Source: Sphingobacteriaceae bacterium
Lineage (GTDB): Bacteria; Bacteroidota; Bacteroidia; B-17B0; Aurantibacillaceae
Reading direction: 5' to 3'
Assembly: GCA_016715905.1 (NCBI GenBank)
Contig: JADJXI010000007.1
Span: 1-64,000 of the forward strand
Length of the DNA: 64,000 bases
Positions 27,266-36,467 of the stretch are shown one piece after another. Positions within the stretch are counted from its first letter, which is position 1; each line of letters begins with the position of its first letter. The translations under genes and the position numbers were made by a program. Below the pieces are notes generated by a model that had not been told where the DNA came from, did no database searches, and was given only the letters and a program-made list of their open reading frames with translations.

Positions 27266-27868
27266 ATGACAGGTAAGGAATATATTGACAAATTCGCCAC
27301 CGCTGGACTTTTCGTGACAGCAATTTTTTCACCGTGTTGTTTTCCTCTTTATGGCTTTGCATTATCGGCTTTAGGACTCGGTAGTGTTGAATTATTTGGT
27401 GGTTACACTTGGTATGTTTTTCAAGGTCTTGTTTTAATAGCTCTCTTCGGACAATATTGGTCATACACTAAACACAAAGATATTTTTCCGTTATTAATCA
27501 CATTAATAAGTTCATCATTAATTTTTGGCTCATATTATTTTTATTTTTCATTACCGCTAATTTACAGCGGAATGTTTGGACTACTTTTAGCAACTATTGT
27601 CAATCATTTTTCAAAACGTAAAGCTAAATCTTGTCCTAATTGCGTTCAGCCATCCAAAGACAATATTTTAATTTTCCAATCTGTTATCACCTGCCCTCAT
27701 TGTGGACACAGCAAAAAAGAGACTATGCCTCACGACTCTTGCCAATTTTTCTATGACTGTGAAAATTGTAAAAAAGTATTAAAACCAAATCAAGGAGACT
27801 GTTGCGTTTATTGTAGCTTCGGGACAGTCAAATGCCCATCAATACAGGCTGGAGCAAGTTGTTGCTGA
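27266..27868 (+). CDS. MerC-like membrane protein with Cys-rich C-terminal domain
   Basis: 200 residues. Four transmembrane helices in the first about 120 residues with the MerC-type pair SPCCFPL (Cys24-25) in helix 1. The cytoplasmic tail holds CPNC, CPHCG, CENC and the ending GDCCVYCSFGTVKCP with a final CC. MerC imports Hg(II); the tail looks like a metal relay or sensor. About 60% identical by eye to the protein at 40056-40664 in cassette C12, though the neighbours differ. Confidence 0.8.
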   Translation: MTGKEYIDKFATAGLFVTAIFSPCCFPLYGFALSALGLGSVELFGGYTWYVFQGLVLIALFGQYWSYTKHKDIFPLLITLISSSLIFGSYYFYFSLPLIYSGMFGLLLATIVNHFSKRKAKSCPNCVQPSKDNILIFQSVITCPHCGHSKKETMPHDSCQFFYDCENCKKVLKPNQGDCCVYCSFGTVKCPSIQAGASCC

Positions 27869-27892
27869 CGGACAACTAAACGACTGAAATAA

Positions 27893-28034
27893 GGGCAGCA
27901 CATAACAGCACCTACCCAAAAGTGGCGGTTCAGTACTTCGTATGACAGTTTTTCGTAAATTTGAACGGCAGTTCTCCGAATAAAGTTTAGTGGTTAAATC
28001 GCCACCTTCGGGTAGCTGCAAACCGTTACCGCCA
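27893..28034 (+). repeat. Cassette-boundary palindrome S5
   Basis: Left core CATAAC 27901-27906, stem CACCTACCCAAAAGTGGCG...CGCCACCTTCGGGTAG, right core AACCG|TTACC, crossover after 28025. Closes C3 (26470-28025): GGGCAGCACATAAC pairs with C3 start TTATGTGCAACCC. Confidence 0.88.
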
Positions 28035-28231
28035 ATGGTAAAAAACGACCGTGCTACCTTGACAATGACGGTGAAATATTTAACGGTACAGACCAGCTAA
28101 CAACATTTCGAGCAGACAGAAAAACGGGCGACTCACAGACCGACCCAAGAAAGATTTAATTTTTGCCCACCGCACTCAAAAAAGAACAAGCCCACCCACA
28201 ATTTTTTGTCCCGGTTTTTGCCCTTCGCTTC

Positions 28232-28324
28232 GTTTAGCACATTTGCAGGTTAGTTTTTAAAATGCGTTTAGAAAAATACGCATTTTAAAAACTTGCTTCG
28301 CACCACCTGCAAAAGAGCTAAACC
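28232..28324. repeat. Bipartite hairpin B4
   Basis: Arms GTTTAGCACATTTGCAGG and CCTGCAAAAGAGCTAAAC; a second perfect hairpin sits in the loop (TTTTAAAATGCG / CGCATTTTAAAA). The rest of 28035-28440 shows no gene. Confidence 0.75.
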
Positions 28325-28440
28325 CCTCACGCAAAACAAAAACGCTTGCCCAAAAAATATTTCCTCCACTATATGACATAAATCATAATTCGTAAAGTCC
28401 AAATGCAATTACTTTGCACTGTGCTTTGATAAACATAGTG

Positions 28441-28788
28441 ATGGCAAATACAAAAAAATATACTATAAGAACTCGAATTTGGATTGATGAAGAAACTGGC
28501 CCTTTCTTAGGTATAGGTAGAGTTATTCTCCTACAAAAAATTAAAGAAACCGGCTCTATAACAAATGCTGCAAAGGCAATAAAAATGTCATACCGACAAG
28601 CTTGGCAATTAGTTGAAGACATGAATACGCGCTCAAATCTTCCTTTAGTAGAAAAAATATTGGGTGGAAAAACTGGTGGAGGAGCAAAAATTACAAAAGC
28701 AGGAGAAAATGCTATTGCTCAATTTTATGCACTTGAAAAGCGAGTAATTCATTTCATTAAATCAGAAGCAAAGAACTTAAAATTATAA
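28441..28788 (+). CDS. ModE-like N-terminal winged-helix regulator
   Basis: 115 residues from the ATG at 28441. The helix-turn-helix fits the ModE/LysR type: LLQKIKETGSITNAAKAIKMSYRQAWQLV, then NLPLVEKILGGKTGGGAKIT and a final helix. This is the ModE DNA-binding domain alone, without the molybdate-binding MOP domains. It precedes a porin and modABC, so it probably represses or activates them; how it would sense the anion without a MOP domain is open. Confidence 0.85.
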   Translation: MANTKKYTIRTRIWIDEETGPFLGIGRVILLQKIKETGSITNAAKAIKMSYRQAWQLVEDMNTRSNLPLVEKILGGKTGGGAKITKAGENAIAQFYALEKRVIHFIKSEAKNLKL

Positions 28789-28857
28789 TTTTTTTGTCAA
28801 ACACTATGCTTATTTAAACACACTGAAAAATTAAAGCAATAAAATAACAAGTTAAAT

Positions 28858-30153
28858 ATGAATAACAGAATTTTGAATTTAACAATCGTCCTGTTTGCAA
28901 TGAGTTTTACTATTCATGCACAAACTGATACAACCAAAACATTTAAACTTGATTTGGAATTTCGACCAAGAATGGAATATAGAGACGGATACCGACAGTT
29001 ACCAAACGACACCAGCAGTGCTGCCTATTTCGGCACACAGCGTAGCCGTTTGAATTTTACTTATGAACAAAACAAATTCAAATTTCATACTTCTATACAG
29101 GATATAAGAGTTTGGGGGCAATATGGACAAAGCTCTACAAGTGGTTCGCTAAATGTATTTGAAGCCTACGTTGAATCGTATTTTACTAAAAACTTATTCA
29201 TAAGAATGGGGCGACAAAAAGTAGAGTTAGATAATGGAAGAATTTTCTCTGCCGCTAACTGGAGTCAAGCAGGAAGAGCCCATGACGGGATAAACCTTAT
29301 TTATAAAAATGAAAAAATAACTTCGGAGTTCATGACCTTTTTTAATCAAACATCTGAGAAAATAGTTGAAACGGACTTCTCTCCAGCAACATTTACCAAT
29401 TATAAAACACTCAATATTCATTACCTTAACCTAAAACTCGGAAAAGGATTTACACTTACCACGATAAACGCAGCTGATGGTTATCAGAGCAAACTAAATA
29501 CAAAAACTTTATATGTAAGGGGAACAAGTGGCGGGAGAATTGAATATGAAAACGGAAATATTAACGGAACAGTCAGCGGCTATTACCAATATGGAAAACT
29601 ACAAGCAGGAAACAATATATCCGCTTATTATATTCAACCCGAAATCTCAATTAAATTACAAAAGTTTAAATCTCGTTTGGGCTTTGAGTATATGAGTGGT
29701 GATGATGCAACTTTAACATCTAATACATCAAAATCATTTGTTCCCCTTTATGGAGTAGCATGGAAATTTATGGGAAATATGGACTATTTCACTTCATTCC
29801 CAAAAGATTTAAAAAATGGTGGATTGTTCAATCCCTATTTATTTCTGTTTTATGAAGTGAATAAAAAAATTACAGTCAGAGCAGATGCACATCTTTTCTT
29901 TCTGCAAAACAATGTATCTAATGCCAATATGGAAATTATTGACAAGTATTTGGGCTTTGAAAACGACCTGTCAATAAAATACAAAGCAAACAATTTTACC
30001 ACAATAGATTTTGGCGTTTCATACATGTTTGCAGAAAAAAGTATGGAAACATTGAAAGGAGGCAATTCCGAACGGACTCCTGTTTGGAGTTATCTCATGA
30101 TTACATTTAAACCTGAATTATTTAAACAAACAATAAAAATTAAATCCTTATGA
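28858..30153 (+). CDS. Outer-membrane porin (alginate-export-like beta-barrel)
   Basis: 431 residues. Signal peptide 1-21 (HAQ cleavage). The mature part alternates aromatic beta-strands and ends in a strand with Phe/Leu pattern, as in a 16-18-strand barrel of the alginate-export type; RMGRQKVELDNGRIFS is a family-like turn. Its position between a ModE-like regulator and modA suggests an outer-membrane channel for oxyanions; that is inference. Overlaps the next gene by 4 bases. Confidence 0.8.
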   Translation: MNNRILNLTIVLFAMSFTIHAQTDTTKTFKLDLEFRPRMEYRDGYRQLPNDTSSAAYFGTQRSRLNFTYEQNKFKFHTSIQDIRVWGQYGQSSTSGSLNVFEAYVESYFTKNLFIRMGRQKVELDNGRIFSAANWSQAGRAHDGINLIYKNEKITSEFMTFFNQTSEKIVETDFSPATFTNYKTLNIHYLNLKLGKGFTLTTINAADGYQSKLNTKTLYVRGTSGGRIEYENGNINGTVSGYYQYGKLQAGNNISAYYIQPEISIKLQKFKSRLGFEYMSGDDATLTSNTSKSFVPLYGVAWKFMGNMDYFTSFPKDLKNGGLFNPYLFLFYEVNKKITVRADAHLFFLQNNVSNANMEIIDKYLGFENDLSIKYKANNFTTIDFGVSYMFAEKSMETLKGGNSERTPVWSYLMITFKPELFKQTIKIKSL

Positions 30154-31040
30154 AAAAAGTAGCATTATTAATTTTATCTGTAGCTTTATTTGCCTGCAGC
30201 AACAACAAATCAGAACAGACTGACAGTGTTGAAATAAAAGTTGAAAAACCTTATGAGGGGCAAAATCTTCTAATATACGTAGGAGCTGCATCAAAACCAC
30301 CAACCGAAGAAATTGTAGAGCAATTTCAACAAGAAACCGGAGTAACAGTTGAAACCATATTTGGAGGATCTGGTTATGTTATGTCGCAAATGAAACTTTC
30401 CGGCAAAGGTGATATTTATTTCCCCGGTTCATCCGACTATATGGAAATTGCGAAAAGAGAAAATTTAGTTTATCCTGAAACAGAGAAGCAGGTTGTTTAC
30501 TTAGTAAACGCCATCAATGTTCAAAATGGGAATCCGAAAAATATTAAATCTCTAAAAGATTTATGTAAGCCCGGTATCAAGGTGGCCATTGCTAACCCGG
30601 AAGGTGTTTGTGTTGGGGCTTATGCTGTGGAGATTCTCGAAAAGAATCTGAATGAAAATGAAATGAAGCAATTTAAAAACAATTTGAGTAATTATACTGA
30701 AAGTTGCGATAAAACGGCCTCTGCAATTGCACTAAAAACGGTCGATGCAGTCATTGGCTGGAGCGTGTTTCAATATTGGAATCCTGAAGAAATAGAAACA
30801 ATTCCTTTGCAACCAAATGAAATAATTCGTATTGGCTATATTCCAATTGCTATTTCAACTTCTACAAAAAACAAGGAATTAGCTCAATACTTTATAGACT
30901 ATGTCACTGGAGAAAAAGGCAAAGCAATTTTCAAAAAATACAGTTACTTTGCAACTGCCGATGAAGCGAAACAATTTATTGGAGCAGAAAAACCGATTGG
31001 TGGGGAATATGTGGTTCCGGAAAACTGGTTGAGTAAATAA
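30150..31040 (+). CDS. modA: Molybdate/tungstate-type ABC substrate-binding lipoprotein
   Basis: 296 residues. Lipobox LFACS (Cys16). Typical ModA features: LLIYVGAASKPPTEEIVEQF, FGGSGYVMSQM, GDIYFPGS, ANPEGVCVGAYA, DAVIGWSVFQYW. Lipid-anchored, facing the periplasm, and delivers the anion to ModB. Which oxyanion it prefers (molybdate, tungstate) cannot be read from the sequence. Confidence 0.85.
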   Translation: MKKVALLILSVALFACSNNKSEQTDSVEIKVEKPYEGQNLLIYVGAASKPPTEEIVEQFQQETGVTVETIFGGSGYVMSQMKLSGKGDIYFPGSSDYMEIAKRENLVYPETEKQVVYLVNAINVQNGNPKNIKSLKDLCKPGIKVAIANPEGVCVGAYAVEILEKNLNENEMKQFKNNLSNYTESCDKTASAIALKTVDAVIGWSVFQYWNPEEIETIPLQPNEIIRIGYIPIAISTSTKNKELAQYFIDYVTGEKGKAIFKKYSYFATADEAKQFIGAEKPIGGEYVVPENWLSK

Positions 31041-31047
31041 AATTTGG

Positions 31048-31824
31048 ATGAAATTAAAACGATTTGCAATAAGCACTGCAATCAGTATTCTATTTATTTA
31101 TGGAATACTGATTGTTTCCGCATTTTACTTTTTTGATTCTACCACTTTAAATGAAGCCCTTTCAAGCAAAAAGGTTTTTAGTGCTATTTGGATAAGTATT
31201 AGTGCTGCAAGCATTGCAACAATTTTAGCTGTTAGCATAGCAATACCATCTGCTTATGCACTGAGCCGTTATTCCTTTTGGCTTAAACCAGCGGTTGACG
31301 TAATGCTCGAATTACCAATGATTATTTCACCAGCCGCTTTAGGTGCTTTAATATTAATATTTTTTCAAACCCCTGCGGGTAATTATATTAGAGATAATTA
31401 CATTGATGTTGTTTACGCATTTTCAGGCATTGTATTGGCACAGTTTATTACAGTATTGGGAATTAGCACAAGAATGATGAAGGCTGTTTTTGATGAAATT
31501 CCGGTGCGTTACGAAAATGTCGCAAGAACCTTGGGAGCCAACCAAAGACAAGCATTTTTCAGGGTGTCACTACCACTTGCAAAGAAAGGCATACTTTCAT
31601 CAGTCATCTTAACCTGGGCCAAAGCCGTGGGCGAATTTGGTGCGACAATTACCGTAGCAGGAAGTATGGCAATGAAAACAGAAACCTTGCCGACCGCAAT
31701 TTTTATGAAACTTTCAATGGCAGATATTAAAGGCACTGTTGTTTTAATTCTGATACTATTTTTGATTAGTATATTCATGCTTTCATTAGCAAGATTTATT
31801 TTGCATCACAAGAAAAATGATTGA
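31048..31824 (+). CDS. modB: Molybdate-type ABC permease
   Basis: 258 residues, six transmembrane helices. The coupling loop is clear: ENVARTLGANQRQAFFRVSLP, and WAKAVGEFGATITVAG is characteristic of ModB. Overlaps modC by 8 bases. Forms a homodimeric channel that partners ModA and ModC. Confidence 0.9.
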   Translation: MKLKRFAISTAISILFIYGILIVSAFYFFDSTTLNEALSSKKVFSAIWISISAASIATILAVSIAIPSAYALSRYSFWLKPAVDVMLELPMIISPAALGALILIFFQTPAGNYIRDNYIDVVYAFSGIVLAQFITVLGISTRMMKAVFDEIPVRYENVARTLGANQRQAFFRVSLPLAKKGILSSVILTWAKAVGEFGATITVAGSMAMKTETLPTAIFMKLSMADIKGTVVLILILFLISIFMLSLARFILHHKKND

Positions 31825-32890
31825 ACTAAATACCATACTTGTAAACACAGGAAAATTTACACTTGACAATATCTCAACTCATTTTGAGGCGGGCAAATTT
31901 CACGTACTCTTAGGTCCAAGCGGAAGTGGTAAAACTATTTTGCTTGAAACTATTGCCGGATTAATAAACCCGAAAAGTGGTACTATAACACTCAATGGCC
32001 AGAATATTACAAAATTTTCACCCGAAAACAGAAATCTTTCTTATTTGCCTCAGGATAATGCACTGTTTCCGAATAAAAATGTATTTGAAAATATCGCTTT
32101 TGGATTGCGTTTAAAAAATAAGTTATCCGCACAGGAAATTAATGATAAAATCTCCGATATCGCCTTAAAACTTAATATCAGCGACATCCTTTACAGATCC
32201 ACGGCTAATTTAAGCGGTGGTGAACAACAACGTGTTGCTTTGGCGAGAGCATTAGTCCTTGAAAATCAATTTTTACTTTTAGATGAGCCAACATCATCCT
32301 TGCACGAAATAATGCAGGAGACATTTTGTCTTTTACTTAAAGACATTCAACGAAAGTTGAATCTTACCGTTTTAATGACAACACATCATAAGGATAGTGC
32401 CTTTTTGCTTGCGGACAAATTACATTTTATCGAAAACGGAAAATTATTACTTAGCATTGAATCTTCAAAAATTACAAGCATCCCAATTCCAATAAAAATT
32501 GCATCGCTACTTGGTATTACAAATCTATTTGAAATAAATAAGGTTAAAAATTCAAATAATATTTTTCATTGCCCTCAACTAAATACGAATCTAACGCTCT
32601 CCGAAATACCAATCGTTTTTGATCATGAAATTCGATTAGGAGTGAAACCAGTAGATATCCGGGTTATTAAAGAAGAAGAAAAAAACAATTCCCACATCAA
32701 CAGTTTCAACGCCTATGTAACAGAAATCTTTTACAAAGAAAGTGACGCATTGGTATATTTAACAATTCATGAAACCAGCTTTAATTTAAAAATGGAATTA
32801 TCTATATATAATTTGAATAAAATGAATATTCAAAAAGGGATTAACATTCAGTGCAAAATAAAGGAGGAACATTCAAGAATCATTTATTAA
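31817..32890 (+). CDS. modC: Molybdate-type ABC transporter ATPase
   Basis: 357 residues. Walker A GPSGSGKT at 33-40, Q-loop YLPQDNALFP, signature LSGGEQQRVALARA, Walker B LLLDEPTSSL, H-loop TTHHK. The C-terminal about 100 residues form an OB/TOBE-type domain (VTEIFYKESDALVYL), as in ModC and PotA. Last gene of the C4 operon. Confidence 0.9.
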   Translation: MIELNTILVNTGKFTLDNISTHFEAGKFHVLLGPSGSGKTILLETIAGLINPKSGTITLNGQNITKFSPENRNLSYLPQDNALFPNKNVFENIAFGLRLKNKLSAQEINDKISDIALKLNISDILYRSTANLSGGEQQRVALARALVLENQFLLLDEPTSSLHEIMQETFCLLLKDIQRKLNLTVLMTTHHKDSAFLLADKLHFIENGKLLLSIESSKITSIPIPIKIASLLGITNLFEINKVKNSNNIFHCPQLNTNLTLSEIPIVFDHEIRLGVKPVDIRVIKEEEKNNSHINSFNAYVTEIFYKESDALVYLTIHETSFNLKMELSIYNLNKMNIQKGINIQCKIKEEHSRIIY

Positions 32891-32928
32891 CTTCTCAATT
32901 ATTTTGTCATACTTTTTGAGCTTGTACA

Positions 32929-32979
32929 CTTTTAGCACATTGACGTCCTCGTTCCTGCGGGCGTCAAAGAGCTAAAGCC
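32929..32979. repeat. Bipartite hairpin B5
   Basis: Arms TTTTAGCACATTGACG and CGTCAAAGAGCTAAA. Shares the TTTAGC outer stem with B4 at the other end of the same cassette. The remainder of 32980-33170 shows no gene. Confidence 0.7.
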
Positions 32980-33170
32980 GACACGCAAAACAAAAGGATA
33001 TGCCAAAAGCAACAGCACGGTGAGACAGTAAAAATTCCCTCGCTTCGCAAAAATTAAATCTTTCCCGACCGCTCATAGCCGACAGAAAAAAATCGTTTTT
33101 CGAGACAAGTAATCGATCGTTTAAAATCGCTGTAAGCAAGGTGGACAATTACTCGAAGGACAGAACCACA

Positions 33171-33303
33171 GGCGGTAACATGGGCTAAAATCAAGTGGGC
33201 GGAAAGTGCTAAATGAAACATTATCTCTTTTTGCTACTTTTGTGGTAGCGGAAAGTGAAGTGGTTTTTAATGCCCACCAGCTTTTAGCCCAATCCCGTTA
33301 GGT
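33171..33303 (+). repeat. Cassette-boundary palindrome S6
   Basis: Left core GGTAAC 33174-33179, stem GGGCTAAAATCAAGTGGGC...GCCCACCAGCTTTTAGCCC, right core TCCCG|TTAGG, crossover after 33297. Closes C4 (28026-33297, 5.3 kb): GGCGGTAAC pairs with C4 start TTACCGCC. Confidence 0.88.
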
Positions 33304-33889
33304 TCCATTTGTAACGCACCTGTGTGTGTTAAGCTAGACGTAGCAGTAGAAATTTTTTTTTAAGTTGCGGGACGTTAAAGCAAGGCGTAAAAATTTTTGA
33401 TTTTTTATTAAATAAATCCTAACCTTTTGTCTAAGCAGTTTTTTGAAAAAAACGTTTTTTAGCAAAACAAAACGGTTAGTGGATTTGGAGTGTTGCGAGT
33501 TCACTCGCATAAGTGACAAAGACGCTAAGCGTTTTTGCTTAGACAAAGGTAGCGAAAATTTTTTACAAAGTCAACGGTTTGACAAGGGGTAGACTTTGTT
33601 TTTATAAACAAAATCAAAAAATTTTTACCCTTTTTATTTTGTCCCGACAACTTAAAGTTGGCTTTCTAAGACTGCGTCAAGCTGTCGCGCTTGAAGCAAT
33701 AATAGAAAGCCTAAAATTTCTCCTGTGGACCCTAGACTTTAAAGCTTGACCGCTGCTGCGGTCAGTGCCCAGCAAACGAAACCTAACAACGGCTAAGCAC
33801 AATGCCTTTTTCTTTTATCTATTGTTACCTTCATTTCATTTCGGTAACTTTGAATATGGAAAAAGGCACTGATGCCTAGCCGTTATCCG
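33298..33889 (+). mobile_element. Gene-less repeat cassette, copy 1 (C5)
   Basis: 592 bp, from TTAGGTTCCATTTGTAACGC to ATCCG. More than 90% identical by eye to copies at 33890, 41482 and 48760. Its own terminal site is S7. Rich in small hairpins (for example GCTTGACCGCTGCTGCGGTC; GCTAAGCGTTTTTGCTTAG). The longest frame (minus strand, 70 codons) is not kept in the other copies, so it is not coding. It may be a structured RNA or only a passenger. Confidence 0.85.
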
Positions 33890-33896
33890 TTAGGTT
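33780..33896 (+). repeat. Cassette-boundary palindrome S7
   Basis: Left core CCTAAC 33782-33787, stem AACGGCTAAGC / GCCTAGCCGTT, inner stem GCCTTTTTC / GGAAAAAGGC, right core ATCCG|TTAGG, crossover after 33889. Confidence 0.88.
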
Positions 33897-34418
33897 CCAT
33901 TTGTAACGCACCTGTGTGTGTTAAGCTAGACGTAGCAGTAGAAATTTTTTTTTAAGTTGCGGGACGTTAAAGCAAGGCGTAAAAATTTTTGATTTTTTTA
34001 TTAAATAAATCCTGACCTTTTGTCTAAGCAGTTTTTTTGAAAAAAAAACGTTTTGAAGCGTTTTGCTTTAGACAAAGGTAGCGAAAATTTTTTACAAAGT
34101 CAACGGTTTGACAAGGGGTAGACTTTGTTTTTATAAACAAAATCAAAAATTTTACCCTTTTATTTTGTCCCGACAACTTAAAAGTTGGCTTTCTAAGACT
34201 GCGTCAAGCTGTCGCGCTTGAAGCAATAATAGAAAGCCTAAAATTTCTCCTGTGGACCCTAGACTTTAAAAGCTTGACCGCTGCTGCGGTCAGTGCACTC
34301 CCAAACGAAACCTAACAACGGCTAAGCACAATGCCTTTTTCTTTTATCTATTGTTACCTTCATTTCATTTCGGTAACTTTGAATATGGAAAAAGGCACTG
34401 ATGCCTAGCCGTTATCCG
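33890..34418 (+). mobile_element. Gene-less repeat cassette, copy 2, with internal deletion (C6)
   Basis: 529 bp, head to tail with copy 1. Lacks about 65 bp in the segment around GATTAGTGGATTTGGAG that the other copies have. Otherwise near-identical. Tandem duplication of a cassette is expected if units insert at the G|TT of an existing site. Confidence 0.85.
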
Positions 34419-34425
34419 TTGTGCG
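34309..34425 (+). repeat. Cassette-boundary palindrome S8
   Basis: Same sequence as S7 up to the right core, which here reads ATCCG|TTGTGCG: the change after the G is exactly the start of C7. Crossover after 34418. Confidence 0.88.
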
Positions 34426-34446
34426 TCATTATAAAAACCGAACCGA

Positions 34447-35214
34447 ATGATAAATTTTTTCAAAAAAAACAAAAACAAAGAAGAAAATAATTTTGACAAC
34501 TTTCCACCGATTGGAGGACTTATGGTGTCAAAAATGGTAGTTGACAAAAATATCAAACCAAGATTTATGTACCGTGAAAAAAGAACTCGACCAGAAGATA
34601 GTGGTTGGAGAATCTTCACTGGTTTTGAATCAGAAGAATATACCGACAATCCCGACAATATTGGAATTTATAATCCTTCAACAATTTTAAAAATTGACCC
34701 GTCAATTGAAGATTTGCTATTAAAAGGAATTGGCTCTGTTTACGAAAAAACAGAAAATGACGATTGGTATAAAGTAACAGATTTTGACTTGGAAGATGAC
34801 TTTATGACAACGCATAGACTAACAGAAGATTGGACAATCGACATCAATAATCTTTTTGAACGTTCCGTTGAACAGGATGGAACCTTATATTATACAACTG
34901 GCGACAAATCTATAAGACTTATTGTTTGGAATTCAGAAAAGAATAAGCAAGAGTTGTATGCTGATTACAGTCAAGACATTGAAAACAGAGACCAAACAAA
35001 ATCGAAAACATTAGACAAATTTGATTTTTCAGACAATGATGTTTCAAGAATTGGGTACTTAATCGAAGAGAATGATGATAAAAAAACATATTCCGTGATT
35101 TATGGATTCTCGATAATTGACAAAGAAGTTATACAAATTGCCATATACTTTGACGAAAAGAATGATTTTGATTGGGCAATAAATACGTGGAAAAATATCA
35201 AACTGAAAAAATAA
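34447..35214 (+). CDS. DUF2185 (Imm33-like) immunity-type protein
   Basis: 255 residues, cytoplasmic. The segment about 25-100 has the DUF2185 pattern: MVSKMVVD, KPRFMYREKR, DSGWRIFTGFESEEY, IGIYNPSTILKIDPSI. DUF2185 (Imm33) occurs as immunity protein in polymorphic toxin loci. The C-terminal half is acidic, with no recognised domain. No toxin is adjacent. Sole gene of cassette C7, start 29 bases after the crossover. Confidence 0.75.
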   Translation: MINFFKKNKNKEENNFDNFPPIGGLMVSKMVVDKNIKPRFMYREKRTRPEDSGWRIFTGFESEEYTDNPDNIGIYNPSTILKIDPSIEDLLLKGIGSVYEKTENDDWYKVTDFDLEDDFMTTHRLTEDWTIDINNLFERSVEQDGTLYYTTGDKSIRLIVWNSEKNKQELYADYSQDIENRDQTKSKTLDKFDFSDNDVSRIGYLIEENDDKKTYSVIYGFSIIDKEVIQIAIYFDEKNDFDWAINTWKNIKLKK

Positions 35215-35352
35215 CGAACGCACAACATCGGTTTGGCAATATGGCGGCTGAAGTGCTTCTATGAAACATTTGTGCAAGGTTCAACAGCAGTAATTCTATT
35301 GAACTTTTGTGCTAAAAATCCGCCACATCGCCAAGCCGAAAAACGTTAGTGC
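35214..35352 (+). repeat. Cassette-boundary palindrome S9
   Basis: Left core CACAAC 35221-35226, stem CGGTTTGGC...GCCAAGCCG, right core AAACG|TTAGTG, crossover after 35345. Closes C7 (34419-35345): AACGCACAAC pairs with C7 start TTGTGCGTC. Confidence 0.88.
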
Positions 35353-35461
35353 CAATGGCTCGACAGCCGACAAGTTATAAGTAATGTTAGAGGAATTCAA
35401 AATTCTCATCAGAACAGACCAGTTATAAAGTTAAAATAGACCATTAATATTTTGTTTTGAT

Positions 35462-35932
35462 ATGTTCAGACTAATCAGTAAATTAATAGCTAGCAAAAAT
35501 TATCAGATATCAAACGTGCCCAAATTACAAAATAAGCAACTAAGAATAATTATTTGTTTAATAATAGCTCTAGCGTTTCCGTTCCAAAGTTGCAAGAAAA
35601 AGAAAGCACCTGAAAGCAAAACATACACAGTTAGATATGAAGCTGTATCGAATCAAAATAATTGGGATGCAGCTTTTAAGTACTCTAATTTAAATGGTAG
35701 CTATAACACGGAATATAAGACATTACAACAGCATTATTATTGGACTAAACAGGTTTCTGGAAAAAGCGGAGACAGAGTTTATTTACAAGGAACTTCTACC
35801 AGCTATGGGGTCAGTTTTGATATGAATGTGTATTTGAATGGAGCGCTGACAAAAACCGCGTCCCAAACCTTCTCCGTTGGTAATCCGACAAATATTGGAA
35901 TAAGTCCAGAAATTGACTTTATTCTAGATTGA
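35462..35932 (+). CDS. Exported protein with MmpS-like pattern, unknown function
   Basis: 156 residues. A hydrophobic segment at about 28-45 ends at SCKKKK, so it is probably a lipoprotein with an extended N-terminus (lipobox near FQSC). An alternative start closer to that segment is possible but no ATG stands there. The C-terminal about 100 residues are beta-rich (YTVRYEAVS, WTKQVSGKSGDRVYLQ, GVSFDMNVYLNG), as in small transport-accessory beta-sandwiches of the MmpS type. First gene of C8. Confidence 0.65.
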   Translation: MFRLISKLIASKNYQISNVPKLQNKQLRIIICLIIALAFPFQSCKKKKAPESKTYTVRYEAVSNQNNWDAAFKYSNLNGSYNTEYKTLQQHYYWTKQVSGKSGDRVYLQGTSTSYGVSFDMNVYLNGALTKTASQTFSVGNPTNIGISPEIDFILD

Positions 35933-35987
35933 AATTAAACTCGTCCAACAAAACTGTTCATAAAGCACACTTATAACACACCGACAA

Positions 35988-36218
35988 ATGAAACGACAAT
36001 TTAAATATTGCTGGATAATTCTAATCGTGGCGGGTTTTTTGACGACCAGTTGTTAAAAGTATACTTGTGTTTGTACAATCACGACTTCAAATAATCAAAA
36101 TGGTGGCAGTGGACAAAGGACTGTTAAAGGATCAAAAAGTAAGGCGGAGGAAAAATGTAAGAACTATTCAACTGGGCCGGACCAAAATGGTGACGCTGCT
36201 AATTGCACCATCTACTGA
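35988..36218 (+). pseudogene. Small lipoprotein gene with in-frame stop
   Basis: ATG at 35988 gives a signal peptide ending at the lipobox TTSC, then TAA at 36054-36056, then the frame stays open for 53 more codons (KYTCVCTITTSNN ... NCTIY) to TGA at 36216. With AAA in place of TAA the protein would be a Cys-bearing small lipoprotein like that at 45388-45603. A one-base nonsense change is the simplest reading. Confidence 0.7.
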
Positions 36219-36256
36219 CTTTATTTACATCAGACATTGTAATCGGACAAGTAAGC

Positions 36257-36450
36257 CACTGGCACTAACACAGGGCTTGCGTCAGCGGGCTGAATGTTCA
36301 TCGCTCGCGCGCTGACATTCAAGGCCCGCACGGCGGACATTTTTATGCGGCTCGCTAAAAAAGTTTTATCTTTAAATAAACAGTTTTGGGTTGGGACGGT
36401 TTGATCTTTGAAAGTCCGCCGAACGCAAGCCCTGAAACCGTTATAACTAA
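36257..36450 (+). repeat. Cassette-boundary palindrome S10
   Basis: Left core CACTAAC 36263-36269, stem CAGGGCTTGCG...CGCAAGCCCTG, right core AACCG|TTATAA, crossover after 36440. Closes C8 (35346-36440): CCACTGGCACTAAC pairs with C8 start TTAGTGCCAATGG. Loop has TATCTTTAAATAAAC. Confidence 0.88.
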
Positions 36451-36467
36451 GCCGCTGGACGACATCT

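Noticed and set aside
33334..33546. 70-codon minus-strand frame in the gene-less cassette
   Set aside because: Broken or absent in the other three copies, one of which lacks that segment.
33298..34418. Insertion sequence or MITE
   Set aside because: No transposase, no target-site duplication, no terminal inverted repeats of the usual kind; the ends coincide with the G|TT cassette point.
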